Shown one piece after another: positions 47,462 to 56,112 of a DNA stretch of 64,000 nucleotides. Both the position numbers and the translations under genes were made by a program. A model generated the notes under the pieces. That model ran no database searches. It was not told the origin of the DNA and saw only the letters and a program-made list of their open reading frames with translations. The stretch lies in contig JAGWWY010000008.1 in assembly GCA_018970145.1 (NCBI GenBank), forward strand, positions 1 through 64,000, read 5' to 3'. Positions within the stretch are counted from its first letter, which is position 1. Each line of letters opens with the position of its first letter. This stretch comes from Gammaproteobacteria bacterium (lineage in GTDB: Bacteria > Pseudomonadota > Gammaproteobacteria > Steroidobacterales > Steroidobacteraceae).

Positions 47462-48841
47462 ATGTCACACCCAACCACGAATACCGACGTCATTGTCATC
47501 GGTGCCGGCCTCTCGGGGCTCGAAACGGCACTGACCCTGCAAGAAGCCGGCTTGACGGTTACGGTGCTCGAGGGTCGTCGTCGAGTCGGCGGCAGGCTCT
47601 ATACGCTAGATCATGTGCCGGGTAAGCCCGAGGTCGGTGGCAACATCGTCTCTCGCGCCTATGGCCGGGTCATCGCTGCAAGCGCGCGCTACGGAGTTCC
47701 TCTACGCGACGACGCACCGCGCTATGCCGCTTTTCCCGATAGGCAAGTCACCTTCATCGGCGGTCGGGCCGTCGATGCGGCGACTTGGGCGCAGCACCCG
47801 GCTAATCCCTTCGTCGGCGAAGAGCGCTCGCTACTGCCCGCTGCATGGGGTCGCACGGTGCTGAATCGTCATCGCCCGTTCGATGATCTCGAGAATTGGC
47901 ATCAACCGCAGCACGCCGATCTCGATATCTCGGTCTACGATTTTCTACGTTCACGTGGGGCGACGCCTGCGGCCATCAGACTCGGCTATGAAACCAACAT
48001 GCCTTACGGAACAGAGTCGTCGCATGATGTGTCGATCCTGCAACTGGCTTTCGTGGACCACTGGCAACGCATCAATCAACGGCAACTCAGCGCCGGTGAT
48101 CGCTTCGTCGGAGTTTTCGAGGGAGGTAACCAGCGACTACCCATCGCGATGGCGAAACGGTTGAATGGTGATCTGCTGCTTAATCGACATATCGTCGCCA
48201 TCGAGCAGACCAAAGAAACGGTGCTCGTACGGTGCGCAGATGGCTCACGGCACCGCGCTCGGGCCGTCGTCAGTTCCATGCCGTTCACGACCTTGCGGCA
48301 TGTCTATCTAGATCCACTACCGCAACCCTTGCAGCACCGCGCGATTCAAACCTTGGGCGCCAAGCCGATCACACAATTCCATCTGCTACCACGTCGACCT
48401 TTCTGGGAAGATGATGGATTAAGCCCTGCGTTCTGGACCGACAGCCTTGCCGGATCCGTGCTCGCCAACCGCGATCCGAAGGATCCCAAAACCGTCACGA
48501 GCCTCACCGTCTGGTGCAGCGCTGCCAACGCTCGATTTCTCGATCGCCATGCTGATACGGATGCGGCGCGACTCGTCATCGCGGACATCGAGCGCCTGCG
48601 CCCGGCGGCACGCGGTGCGCTCGAGGTGGCGGCCGTACACTCCTGGGAGCGTGATCCGCATGCGGCAGGGACCTGGGCTATTTTCAGGCCCGGTCAAGTT
48701 GCACTGACGAGTCATCTTGCCAAGGCGCACGCCAAGCTGTTCTTTTGTGGGGAACACACCGCGATAGCGGCGCGCGGCATGGAGGCGGCGTTCGAATCCG
48801 CCGAACGCGTGAGCCTCGAGGTGCTGGACGCGCTCAGCTGA
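47462..48841 (+). CDS. Flavin-containing amine oxidase
   Basis: A 459-residue FAD-dependent oxidase of the monoamine oxidase family. The dinucleotide-binding motif VIVIGAGLSGLETALTLQEAG is near residue 11, followed by the FAD motif LEGRRRVGGRLYT. The C-terminal FAD-contact motif is LFFCGEHTAIAARGMEAAFESA. It should oxidise an amine to an aldehyde or imine with hydrogen peroxide formation. No signal peptide. Divergent from the amidase pair, suggesting joint use in amine or amide catabolism. Confidence 0.86.
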   Translation: MSHPTTNTDVIVIGAGLSGLETALTLQEAGLTVTVLEGRRRVGGRLYTLDHVPGKPEVGGNIVSRAYGRVIAASARYGVPLRDDAPRYAAFPDRQVTFIGGRAVDAATWAQHPANPFVGEERSLLPAAWGRTVLNRHRPFDDLENWHQPQHADLDISVYDFLRSRGATPAAIRLGYETNMPYGTESSHDVSILQLAFVDHWQRINQRQLSAGDRFVGVFEGGNQRLPIAMAKRLNGDLLLNRHIVAIEQTKETVLVRCADGSRHRARAVVSSMPFTTLRHVYLDPLPQPLQHRAIQTLGAKPITQFHLLPRRPFWEDDGLSPAFWTDSLAGSVLANRDPKDPKTVTSLTVWCSAANARFLDRHADTDAARLVIADIERLRPAARGALEVAAVHSWERDPHAAGTWAIFRPGQVALTSHLAKAHAKLFFCGEHTAIAARGMEAAFESAERVSLEVLDALS

Positions 48842-48880
48842 GCCGCAATTCCCCCGGCGGTTATCAACGAATCGCAGCGA

Positions 48881-49942
48881 TCAGCGACGTTGGCGAAAGT
48901 ACGGGATGACCTCGGTGGCGTATAACTTTGCCTGCTGCACCATGGCCTCCTGCCTCGCTCCGTGCGGATGAGGCACTGGAGAGCCACCGAGCTGATAGAC
49001 ATGATCAAGGCCCATATCGAGCAAGGCACCGAGGCGAGCGCGGCACTTGGCTGGTGAACCGCAGATCGAAAACCAATCGACGAATTCATCGGGTACGCCT
49101 TTGAGATGGCGGCCCTCTTCCTGTGCGTGATGCTTCATGTCATAGCCGGTTTGCATCTGCGCTGCGAGATCTTTGAGCTGTTGGGGTAAATGGTCGAGTG
49201 GCGCGTTTTTCATACCGGCAAAGTGCGCCACCATCCCCGAGATCATGCGGCCGAGGTTGATAGCACGCTGCTCATCCTCATCGCAGACCAAGTTGACATA
49301 GGCACCGATCCTGACGGAATCGCGCGAACGCCCCGTTTCTTTGAGACGCGCGAGCGCCACATCCATCGCCCATTGGATACGCTCAGGCGCGCTGCCGACC
49401 GCAAAACTCACCCGATCACCCACATCCACGGCCATGGCGATCGTCTGCGGACCAGTACACGCGACATCGACCACGACCGGATCGACCTTCAGCGAGTCGT
49501 ACCAGCGCAATCTTGATGGCGTGCCGTTCCGATCGATGGTCTCGCCGCGCGTGTAAGCCTGCAGGCGCTGGACAAAGGTGCGCAACTGGTTGGTGGTACC
49601 GTTCGCAATGCCGATGTGCGCGGCGGACGAGTCGCCGCGACCGATACCGCAAATCACCCGACCGTTGGATTCCGCCTGCAAGGTGGCGAGCGCACAAGCC
49701 GTGACGGCGACATCTCGGGTCACCGGGTTGGTCACACCCGTCCCGAGACGCAGGCGTGTTGTGGTCTGCGCGGCCAGCGCCAACTGCGCGAACGGATCCG
49801 GACTCAGGTTCTGGGTGTCAGGGCACAGCAAGAGGTCGAAGCCTAGCTCTTCGATCTGCTTGGCGAGGCGTGCCGTGTAGCCCGGGGAGGCTTCCATGAC
49901 GATCCCGAAGTCCGGGCCCGGGAACCGATCAGCTTGCGTCAT
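48881..49942 (-). CDS. LLM class flavin-dependent oxidoreductase
   Basis: A 353-residue luciferase-like TIM-barrel oxidoreductase. FGIVMEASPGYTARLAKQIEELGFDLLLCPD is the N-terminus, and TTTRLRLGTGVTNPVTRDVAVTACALATLQAESNGR is the conserved core. GRVICGIGRGDSS is the family's phosphate-binding loop. It may use FMNH2 or F420; the choice cannot be read. No cofactor-supply gene is adjacent. Divergent from the SYLF protein, with 128 unremarkable bases between. Confidence 0.85.
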   Translation of the reverse strand: MTQADRFPGPDFGIVMEASPGYTARLAKQIEELGFDLLLCPDTQNLSPDPFAQLALAAQTTTRLRLGTGVTNPVTRDVAVTACALATLQAESNGRVICGIGRGDSSAAHIGIANGTTNQLRTFVQRLQAYTRGETIDRNGTPSRLRWYDSLKVDPVVVDVACTGPQTIAMAVDVGDRVSFAVGSAPERIQWAMDVALARLKETGRSRDSVRIGAYVNLVCDEDEQRAINLGRMISGMVAHFAGMKNAPLDHLPQQLKDLAAQMQTGYDMKHHAQEEGRHLKGVPDEFVDWFSICGSPAKCRARLGALLDMGLDHVYQLGGSPVPHPHGARQEAMVQQAKLYATEVIPYFRQRR

Positions 49943-50070
49943 GTCTCAACTCGGGTGTGGGGGGCGAGTGCCCCGATGCCGAAGTGTAACCTCACGTCAA
50001 AAGCGCTAGCATTCGCCTTGCGGTCAAGACATCAGCCATTACCTCGGCTGGCATACGGAGTTCGTCGATC

Positions 50071-50646
50071 ATGAAGTTGTTCTCGCGTGGATCCTTCTGG
50101 AGTCTCATTGTCCTGTTCGCACTTACCGGACTGGCACGAGCTGACGAATACGCGAGAACCGTCGAGCTCTTCAAGAACGCAGGGGAAAGTGCCGACTTTT
50201 TCCAAAAGAACTACGCCTACGCGGTGTTTCCAACCATCGGCAAAGCGGGGCTCGGCATCGGCGGAGCCGGTGGCACGGGCCGCGTCTACGAACGCGGAAA
50301 CTACGTCGGCGATGTGTCGATGTCGCAGATCAGCCTCGGCTTTCAGGCGGGCGGTCAGGCCTACAGCCAAATCGTTTTCCTGCAGGATAAGCGCGCCTTT
50401 GACGAGTTCACCTCCGGGGAATTCGCCTTCGGTGCGGGCGTCGGCGCCATCGCTATCACGGCCTCGGCCAGTGCATCGGCGGGTACGACCGGTGCGACCG
50501 CCGCTGCGAGCGGTGGTAAGCGCGACGCCACGACGACGGGCAACTACTACAAGGGCATGGCGGTGTTCACCATCGCCAAAGGCGGCTTGATGTACGAAGC
50601 CTCACTCGCTGGCCAAAAATATTCTTACAAGCCGCGCAAGAAATAA
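50071..50646 (+). CDS. Secreted SYLF (YSC84-like) domain protein
   Basis: A 191-residue protein with a signal peptide (MKLFSRGSFWSLIVLFALTGLARA) and a SYLF lipid-binding domain. NYAYAVFPTIGKAGLGIGGAGGTGRVYERG and the later SLGFQAGGQAYSQIVFL and FTIAKGGLMYEASLAGQKYSYKP are the family strands. An Ala/Ser/Thr-rich loop (about 131-155) is inserted. It probably binds lipid in the periplasm; no enzyme activity is known. The ATG has GGAG about 12 bases upstream. Confidence 0.87.
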   Translation: MKLFSRGSFWSLIVLFALTGLARADEYARTVELFKNAGESADFFQKNYAYAVFPTIGKAGLGIGGAGGTGRVYERGNYVGDVSMSQISLGFQAGGQAYSQIVFLQDKRAFDEFTSGEFAFGAGVGAIAITASASASAGTTGATAAASGGKRDATTTGNYYKGMAVFTIAKGGLMYEASLAGQKYSYKPRKK

Positions 50647-50674
50647 CGCGGCGAGCGGGTCGCTGAGCGCCGAT

Positions 50675-51598
50675 TTACGCAGGCTCGGCGCTCGAACCGC
50701 GCCCACCACGCAGCTCGTACTCCTGCGTGCCGCGATGATAGATGTGATCCGTATCGAGAGCAGCGGTCTTGGCGTAGATGAATCCAGGCGCGATCGACTC
50801 ATAGATCGGCTCGAAACCGCGCTGTTCGGTCATATGGAAAAGCTCAGCGAACGACTCGACGACGAAATAAGTCGATTGCAGATCGGAAATCTCGTAGTCC
50901 GTACGCATGACCCGATCCACATTGAGATGAATCCGATGCGGCGATCGACCCTCGAGTGAAAAGCGCGTTTCGGTAGGTCCAGAGAGAATGCCCGCACCAT
51001 AGATACGCAGACCGCCACTCTCGCGAATCAGACCGAACTCCACGGTGTACCAATACAGCGCGCTCAACGCCTTCAGGCGGTTGTACTTGAGCGCCTTCCA
51101 ACCCGCTCGGCCGTAGGCCGCCATGTAATCTGCAAACACCGGATCGGTCAGCAAGGGCACGTGACCGAAGACATCATGAAAAACGTCGGGCTCCTGGATG
51201 TAATCGAATTGATCGCGCGTACGTATGAAATTGCCTGCTGGGAACCGACGGTTCGCCAAGTGATAAAAGAACACCGCGTCCGGAATCAGCATGGGCACCG
51301 GCACGACCTGCCAGCCGGTCATCGGTCGTAGCGATTCGTTGATACGCTCGAAAGACGGAACGCCACCTCGCCCCAGATCAAGCCGCTCCAACCCATCGAC
51401 GAAAGCCTGACACGCACGCCCCGGTAACAAGCGCCGCTGACGTTCGAACAACTCATCCCACAGTCGATTTTCGTCGACGCCGTATCGGCGTTGTTGTGAC
51501 TCGAGCCAATCGTCACCCAAATGGCTCGGCCGCTGCAACGGCGCCACGAAGACCGACGGCGGTGTTGAGGGGATTCGACTGAAGTCGAACTCGGTCAC
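50675..51598 (-). CDS. phhA: Phenylalanine 4-monooxygenase
   Basis: A 307-residue pterin-dependent non-heme iron enzyme that makes tyrosine from phenylalanine. The iron-binding motif is PDVFHDVFGHVPLL, with the third ligand Glu in YWYTVEFGLI. It is the short bacterial form, without the regulatory ACT domain. Start is GTG at 51598. It lies 8 bases after the M20 amidohydrolase and should be co-transcribed. No pterin carbinolamine dehydratase (phhB) or tyrosine-breakdown gene is in the window. Confidence 0.93.
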   Translation of the reverse strand: MTEFDFSRIPSTPPSVFVAPLQRPSHLGDDWLESQQRRYGVDENRLWDELFERQRRLLPGRACQAFVDGLERLDLGRGGVPSFERINESLRPMTGWQVVPVPMLIPDAVFFYHLANRRFPAGNFIRTRDQFDYIQEPDVFHDVFGHVPLLTDPVFADYMAAYGRAGWKALKYNRLKALSALYWYTVEFGLIRESGGLRIYGAGILSGPTETRFSLEGRSPHRIHLNVDRVMRTDYEISDLQSTYFVVESFAELFHMTEQRGFEPIYESIAPGFIYAKTAALDTDHIYHRGTQEYELRGGRGSSAEPA

Positions 51599-51606
51599 AA
51601 CGAACT

Positions 51607-53037
51607 TCAGCGACGATAATCGAGAGGCGGCTTTCGATCACCCACCACCGAGACGTATTTGAAATCGGCACCGCGCCGTTGCGCGAACTCCGCTTTGGCG
51701 CTTCGGATCAACTCGGCGTCTTGCATCAGCCGAACGGCCGTCAAGCTGAGAACCTTCGTGGCATTCTCCATGCCCTTGAGCCCGATGCTCATACCGCCCG
51801 CAGCAACGGCCTGCCAAGAGTGCGCCGGCGTACCCGGCACCCAAGTTGCCGTTCTAAACCCGATGGTCGGCACCGTCCAACTGACATCACCCACGTCTGT
51901 GGATCCGTAGCCACCGCGTGAATTCGGCGCCTGAATCTCCCTCTCGGAACCTAAAGTCAGCGCCGCTTTACCCAGCGTCGCATAGAGTTTTTCCGCAAAG
52001 GCTTGCTCGTTGGCGTCGTAAGTCACGCCACCAACTTGTCGCAAATGATCATCGACGACCGATGCCAACGCATCGTTCGGAAGCAAGCTGTAGGCACCGT
52101 GAATCACTTCGTGATTCACGGTGGTGCCGGTGCCGTCGGCTGCAGCTTGCGAGGTCTTCACGATTCGATCAAAGATTTCCGACATGATAAGCGGATTTCG
52201 GTGCCTGACGTAGTAGAAGACCTCCGCGCTTTCCGGAACCACGTTCGGCGCGTCCCCGCCGCGCGTGATGATGTAGTGGATGCGCGCATCCTGCGGAACG
52301 TGCTCGCGCATCAGGTTGGCCATGAAGTTCATCGCTTCGACGCCATCGAGTGCGGATCGTCCTCGCTCGGGCGCACCCGCTGCATGAGCCGCGATGCCGG
52401 TGAAGCGGAACTTGGCGCTCTTGTTGGAGAGGGTCGGCTCGTTGGTGACGATATTTTGGTCACCCGCGTGCCAATGCAACGCCACATCGACATCGTTAAA
52501 GAGCCCGGCACGGACCATGTAGGCTTTACCGGCGCCGCCCTCCTCTGCCGGTGTGCCGTAAAGACGAATCGTGCCGCTGCGGCGCTGCATCTGCAGCCAA
52601 TGCTTCACCGCAATCGCAGCTGAGGTAGAGCCTGCACCGAAGAGATGATGTCCACAGGCATGTCCCGAAATACGCCCCTTCAAGGGTGATCGCTCAGGCG
52701 CTGCCGCCTGAGACACACCCGGCAGTGCATCCATCTCCGCAAGAATGGCGATGACCGGCTCTCCACTGCCGTATTCGGCCACGAATGCCGTCGGCATATC
52801 GGCCACACCCGCGATGATACGAAAACCCGCCTCGCGTAATTCTTTCTGCAAACGTGCGCTGCTTTGCTCTTCCTGATAGCCAACCTCCGCCCAGTTCCAT
52901 AAATCGAGCGCGGCAGCGCGATCGGCGGCGCGGCGCGACTCGATGAACTTGAGAAGGGAGTCATCGGCGATAGCCGCGACGGAAGTCAGCACCGTCGCCA
53001 TCGTCACGGCGGCTAGCGCGTAGGCTCTAATCATCAT
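51607..53037 (-). CDS. Secreted M20 family amidohydrolase, AbgB-like
   Basis: A 476-residue metal-dependent amidohydrolase with a signal peptide (MMIRAYALAAVTMATVLTSVAAIA). Metal ligands appear in LAEMDALPGVSQAAAP, HACGHHLFGAG and TPAEEGGAGKAYM. It resembles AbgB, which splits p-aminobenzoyl-glutamate. An AbgT-like transporter is 6 kb away. Periplasmic location is unusual for AbgB, so the substrate may be another N-acyl amino acid. AAGGTGA lies before the ATG. Confidence 0.84.
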   Translation of the reverse strand: MMIRAYALAAVTMATVLTSVAAIADDSLLKFIESRRAADRAAALDLWNWAEVGYQEEQSSARLQKELREAGFRIIAGVADMPTAFVAEYGSGEPVIAILAEMDALPGVSQAAAPERSPLKGRISGHACGHHLFGAGSTSAAIAVKHWLQMQRRSGTIRLYGTPAEEGGAGKAYMVRAGLFNDVDVALHWHAGDQNIVTNEPTLSNKSAKFRFTGIAAHAAGAPERGRSALDGVEAMNFMANLMREHVPQDARIHYIITRGGDAPNVVPESAEVFYYVRHRNPLIMSEIFDRIVKTSQAAADGTGTTVNHEVIHGAYSLLPNDALASVVDDHLRQVGGVTYDANEQAFAEKLYATLGKAALTLGSEREIQAPNSRGGYGSTDVGDVSWTVPTIGFRTATWVPGTPAHSWQAVAAGGMSIGLKGMENATKVLSLTAVRLMQDAELIRSAKAEFAQRRGADFKYVSVVGDRKPPLDYRR

Positions 53038-53064
53038 GGAATCACCTTCAAGGAAAACGAAGAG

Positions 53065-53553
53065 TCAAAAGCGCCAAGATTGACGGCGATAAAACTTACC
53101 GAGCACCCAGATCGGGCCAATCAGCAGATAAACGAGATCGGTGAGAAAACTCGGTCGTTTACCTTCGTAGGCATGACCGATGAATTGCCCGATCCAGGCA
53201 ATCACGAACACGGCAACAGCGGCTTGCGCCAATGTCACGTCACCGAACTGCGCGTACACATAGTCGGTGATGCCCAGACTCGCTAGCATGCAAAGAGCAG
53301 CGCCGACACCGAGACGGATCGACAAGCGCAGCCAAAAAACGATAGTGAGAGCCGCCGCGATCCACGCCACGCTGCCCACCGGCAGCGCCTCGCCAAGCGG
53401 AATAGCATAGAGCAACGCCATGACGGACCAGACGATCGCCGGCACACACAGCACGTGCAACAACTGATTGCGCGCATCCTCATGATCGGCCGAATAGGCA
53501 GAAAACCACCGATCGATCGGACGTTCCGAAGTCTGGGTCATTCCGATAGCCAT
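53065..53553 (-). CDS. DUF962 / Mpo1-like membrane protein
   Basis: A 162-residue membrane protein of the Mpo1/YGL010w family. ADHEDARNQLLHVLCVPAIVWS has the first His motif, and IAWIGQFIGHAYEGKRPSF the second. Yeast Mpo1 is an Fe-dependent dioxygenase that oxidises 2-hydroxy fatty acids, using such histidines. Four hydrophobic spans are visible. It lies between the PLP lyase and the M20 gene in the same direction, with gaps of 39 and 27 bases. Confidence 0.85.
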   Translation of the reverse strand: MAIGMTQTSERPIDRWFSAYSADHEDARNQLLHVLCVPAIVWSVMALLYAIPLGEALPVGSVAWIAAALTIVFWLRLSIRLGVGAALCMLASLGITDYVYAQFGDVTLAQAAVAVFVIAWIGQFIGHAYEGKRPSFLTDLVYLLIGPIWVLGKFYRRQSWRF

Positions 53554-53592
53554 TGCCGATTGCTCCTTTTTTGGCCGTCACCCACCGCAAGC

Positions 53593-54819
53593 TTAACCCG
53601 TCGCCGCTCGCCAACCACGCTCGAGCTGCTCCAAACGATCCTCGAGTAGACCCGTGTAGCCAATCGACAAGCGCACAAGCCCGGGGCTGATGCCCGCGCG
53701 CGTCAGTGCCAGTTCGTCGAGCTCGCTGGAGGTACTCGAGGCACTTGCACTCATCAACGTGTCGCTGAAGCCAAGGCTGACGGCCATGTAACCAAAATCC
53801 TCGATATTTTGCAGATGCTCCATAAATCGATTGGCGCGCTCAGCACTGCCAAGATCAACCGCAAGCAGACCCCCCGCACCGTAGCCGGCATTGGCGAGCT
53901 CGCGATGCAGCACATAATCCGGGTGACTCGGGAGACCGGGATAGATGACCGCGGCACCCAAGGCCGTCAGTCTTTCGGCACAGCTGCTGGCGCGGCGCGC
54001 GTGCTCTTGCATCCGCAGCCCCAGATTCGGGAAGCGGGTGGCCACTTCGTACGCCGAGCGCGGATCCATCGTCGGCCCGAGCAACATCAAGCTGCCCAGA
54101 TGCAGGTCGTACATCCCATCGATAAAAGCACCGCTCGCACAAACGCAACCGGCCACGATATCCGATGCACCGTTGATGAACTTCGTGAGACTGTGGATCA
54201 CGACGTCGGCGCCGTGTCGCGACGGTGAAATCGATAACGGTGCGAACGTGTTGTCGACGATCAATAAAGCGCCGTGACGGTGCGCGATATCAGCTAAAGC
54301 CGGCAGATTGGCGACGCGCAACGTGGGATTGGAGACCGTCTCGCAATACAGCACCCGCGTGCGCGCGCTGAAGGCTGCCTCGACTGATGCGAGATCAGAT
54401 AGATCGACGAACGTCGTCTCGATACCCGCCTTGCGCGGCAGAAAATCATGCAGCAGCGCCCAAGTGCCACCGTACAAGGCTTGGCCTGCCACGATATGGT
54501 CGCCGTGACTGCAAGCGTGCAGCAACGAGCCCGAGATGGCGGCCATCCCGCTCGCGGTGCAGTACGCACTCTCGGTGGCTTCGAGCGCCGCCAAATGACG
54601 CGCAAGCACCATGACCGTCGGATTGAAGTGGCGTCCGTAAAGGAAGCAGCCGCCACCGGGTCCTTCACGCCCCTCGAAAATCGCCGGCATTTTGCCGGCT
54701 TCCATGACGGTGAAGGTGGCGCTGGTTTCGATGGAGAGGTTAACTCCGCCGTGCTCGCCAAACTCGTGACGTGATCGCGCCACGCGGGCCATCGGATCGC
54801 CTAAAGGTCGTTCTTGCAT
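53593..54819 (-). CDS. Cys/Met metabolism PLP-dependent lyase
   Basis: A 408-residue member of the cystathionine gamma-synthase/methionine gamma-lyase family. YGRHFNPTVMVLARHLAALE is the family opening, SGMAAISGSLLHA and DNTFAPLSISPSRHGADVVIHSLTKFINGASDIVAG surround the PLP lysine. It could be a cystathionine lyase, methionine gamma-lyase or sulfhydrylase. I cannot choose on sequence. AGGGGG precedes the ATG. It is the first gene in the run with DUF962, M20 and phhA. Confidence 0.87.
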   Translation of the reverse strand: MQERPLGDPMARVARSRHEFGEHGGVNLSIETSATFTVMEAGKMPAIFEGREGPGGGCFLYGRHFNPTVMVLARHLAALEATESAYCTASGMAAISGSLLHACSHGDHIVAGQALYGGTWALLHDFLPRKAGIETTFVDLSDLASVEAAFSARTRVLYCETVSNPTLRVANLPALADIAHRHGALLIVDNTFAPLSISPSRHGADVVIHSLTKFINGASDIVAGCVCASGAFIDGMYDLHLGSLMLLGPTMDPRSAYEVATRFPNLGLRMQEHARRASSCAERLTALGAAVIYPGLPSHPDYVLHRELANAGYGAGGLLAVDLGSAERANRFMEHLQNIEDFGYMAVSLGFSDTLMSASASSTSSELDELALTRAGISPGLVRLSIGYTGLLEDRLEQLERGWRAATG

Positions 54820-54855
54820 CGCGCGCCCCCTTGAGAGAGGTTAGTATTTTCCACC

Positions 54856-56112
54856 ATGACAACAACTACAACCGGCGCGAGTCGCCACTGGATCAGCGTC
54901 CTCATCTTCAGCGTGTTCGCCTGGACGATGAGCAATCTCGATCAGTCCCTGTTCGGCTATGCCATACCGGGTATCTTGGGCGAGTTTCAGGTGGGCCTCG
55001 ATGTTGTTGGGCTGATCCTCACGGTCGGCTTCATCACCGCCTCGGTCATGGTGATTTTCGCCGGTCTCGCTGCCGACACCTGGGGTCGTCGCTGGACTTT
55101 GACGGCGCTGCTCGCGTTGTCCGCACTGTTCGTGGGACTGCACGGATTGGTCGAGGATCTCGCGCAACTGACTTGGTTGCGCGCCCTCGCCTTTGGCCTC
55201 GCTGCCGGACTCGCACCGATCACGGCCGCTTACGTCGCCGAATCTGCACCCGCGCGCCATCGCGGCATGCTGATGGGTGTTTTGCAATGCGGGTATCCAC
55301 TGGGGTGGTTTCTGGCAGCCATGCTTGCGGCACCGCTACTCGAAACCAGCGGGTGGCGCTCGATTTTTTTCATCGGCTTTGCCGTGGTTCCGATCGCTTT
55401 TTTGATCGGCTGGCGTTTGCCTGAGAGCGAGCGTTTCCAACAAGTGGCCGCAACGCGCTCTAGCGAACGTGCGTCGATCATCGACTGGGGTTTACTGCGC
55501 GAGATGTTCTCAATCGACTATCGACGGCGTTCGATCGCCTCGATCGCTTTGTTCTTTGCATTCGGTTGCGCCTACGCCGGAACGGCGTTCTTTTTTCCGA
55601 CCTATTTCATGGAAGTGCGCGGTTACAGCCAATCAGAGGCAGCGCAACTCGTCGGTCTCTCCAACGGCATCGCGATTTTCGGCTACCTCGCTGCAGCTTA
55701 TGTCGGTGAGTATTGGCTGCCCCGACGTGACACCTTCGCATTGTGGACGTTGCTCGGTGCGGCAGCGCTCGTCGCGCTGATGTGGTTGCCGCAAGAACGC
55801 TGGCAGGATCTCGCACTCTTCGGTCTCACCGGTGCTTTTTTCTATGGCAGTAACGCCGTGGTCGGTGCACTACTGACCGATTTGTTCCCGACGCGGATGC
55901 GCACCACCGCCTACGCCGTCTGCGGCTCGGCACCGCTTAGCGCAGGCTTTGCATTATTCCCGGCTTTGGTTCCACTCGTTGTGCAATCGGCCGGTTGGCA
56001 GTGGTCGTTTACGGTGATGATCGCACCCCTGTTGGTATTGGCGGCGCTAGCCGCCCTCGCGCTGCCCCGTATCGCCTCAGGCAGCGATATCGACGCGGTC
56101 AACCGTGGCTGA
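54856..56112 (+). CDS. MFS transporter, sugar/aromatic acid type
   Basis: A 418-residue major facilitator with 12 hydrophobic spans. The conserved loop 2-3 motif is GLAADTWGRRWTLTAL, and ITAAYVAESAPARHRGMLMGVLQCG is the family signature between spans 4 and 5. Members carry organic acids or sialic acid by proton symport. The substrate is unknown. Divergent from the PLP lyase. A TAGTAT box lies 8 bases before the ATG. Its end overlaps the convergent MFS gene by 14 bases. Confidence 0.85.
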   Translation: MTTTTTGASRHWISVLIFSVFAWTMSNLDQSLFGYAIPGILGEFQVGLDVVGLILTVGFITASVMVIFAGLAADTWGRRWTLTALLALSALFVGLHGLVEDLAQLTWLRALAFGLAAGLAPITAAYVAESAPARHRGMLMGVLQCGYPLGWFLAAMLAAPLLETSGWRSIFFIGFAVVPIAFLIGWRLPESERFQQVAATRSSERASIIDWGLLREMFSIDYRRRSIASIALFFAFGCAYAGTAFFFPTYFMEVRGYSQSEAAQLVGLSNGIAIFGYLAAAYVGEYWLPRRDTFALWTLLGAAALVALMWLPQERWQDLALFGLTGAFFYGSNAVVGALLTDLFPTRMRTTAYAVCGSAPLSAGFALFPALVPLVVQSAGWQWSFTVMIAPLLVLAALAALALPRIASGSDIDAVNRG

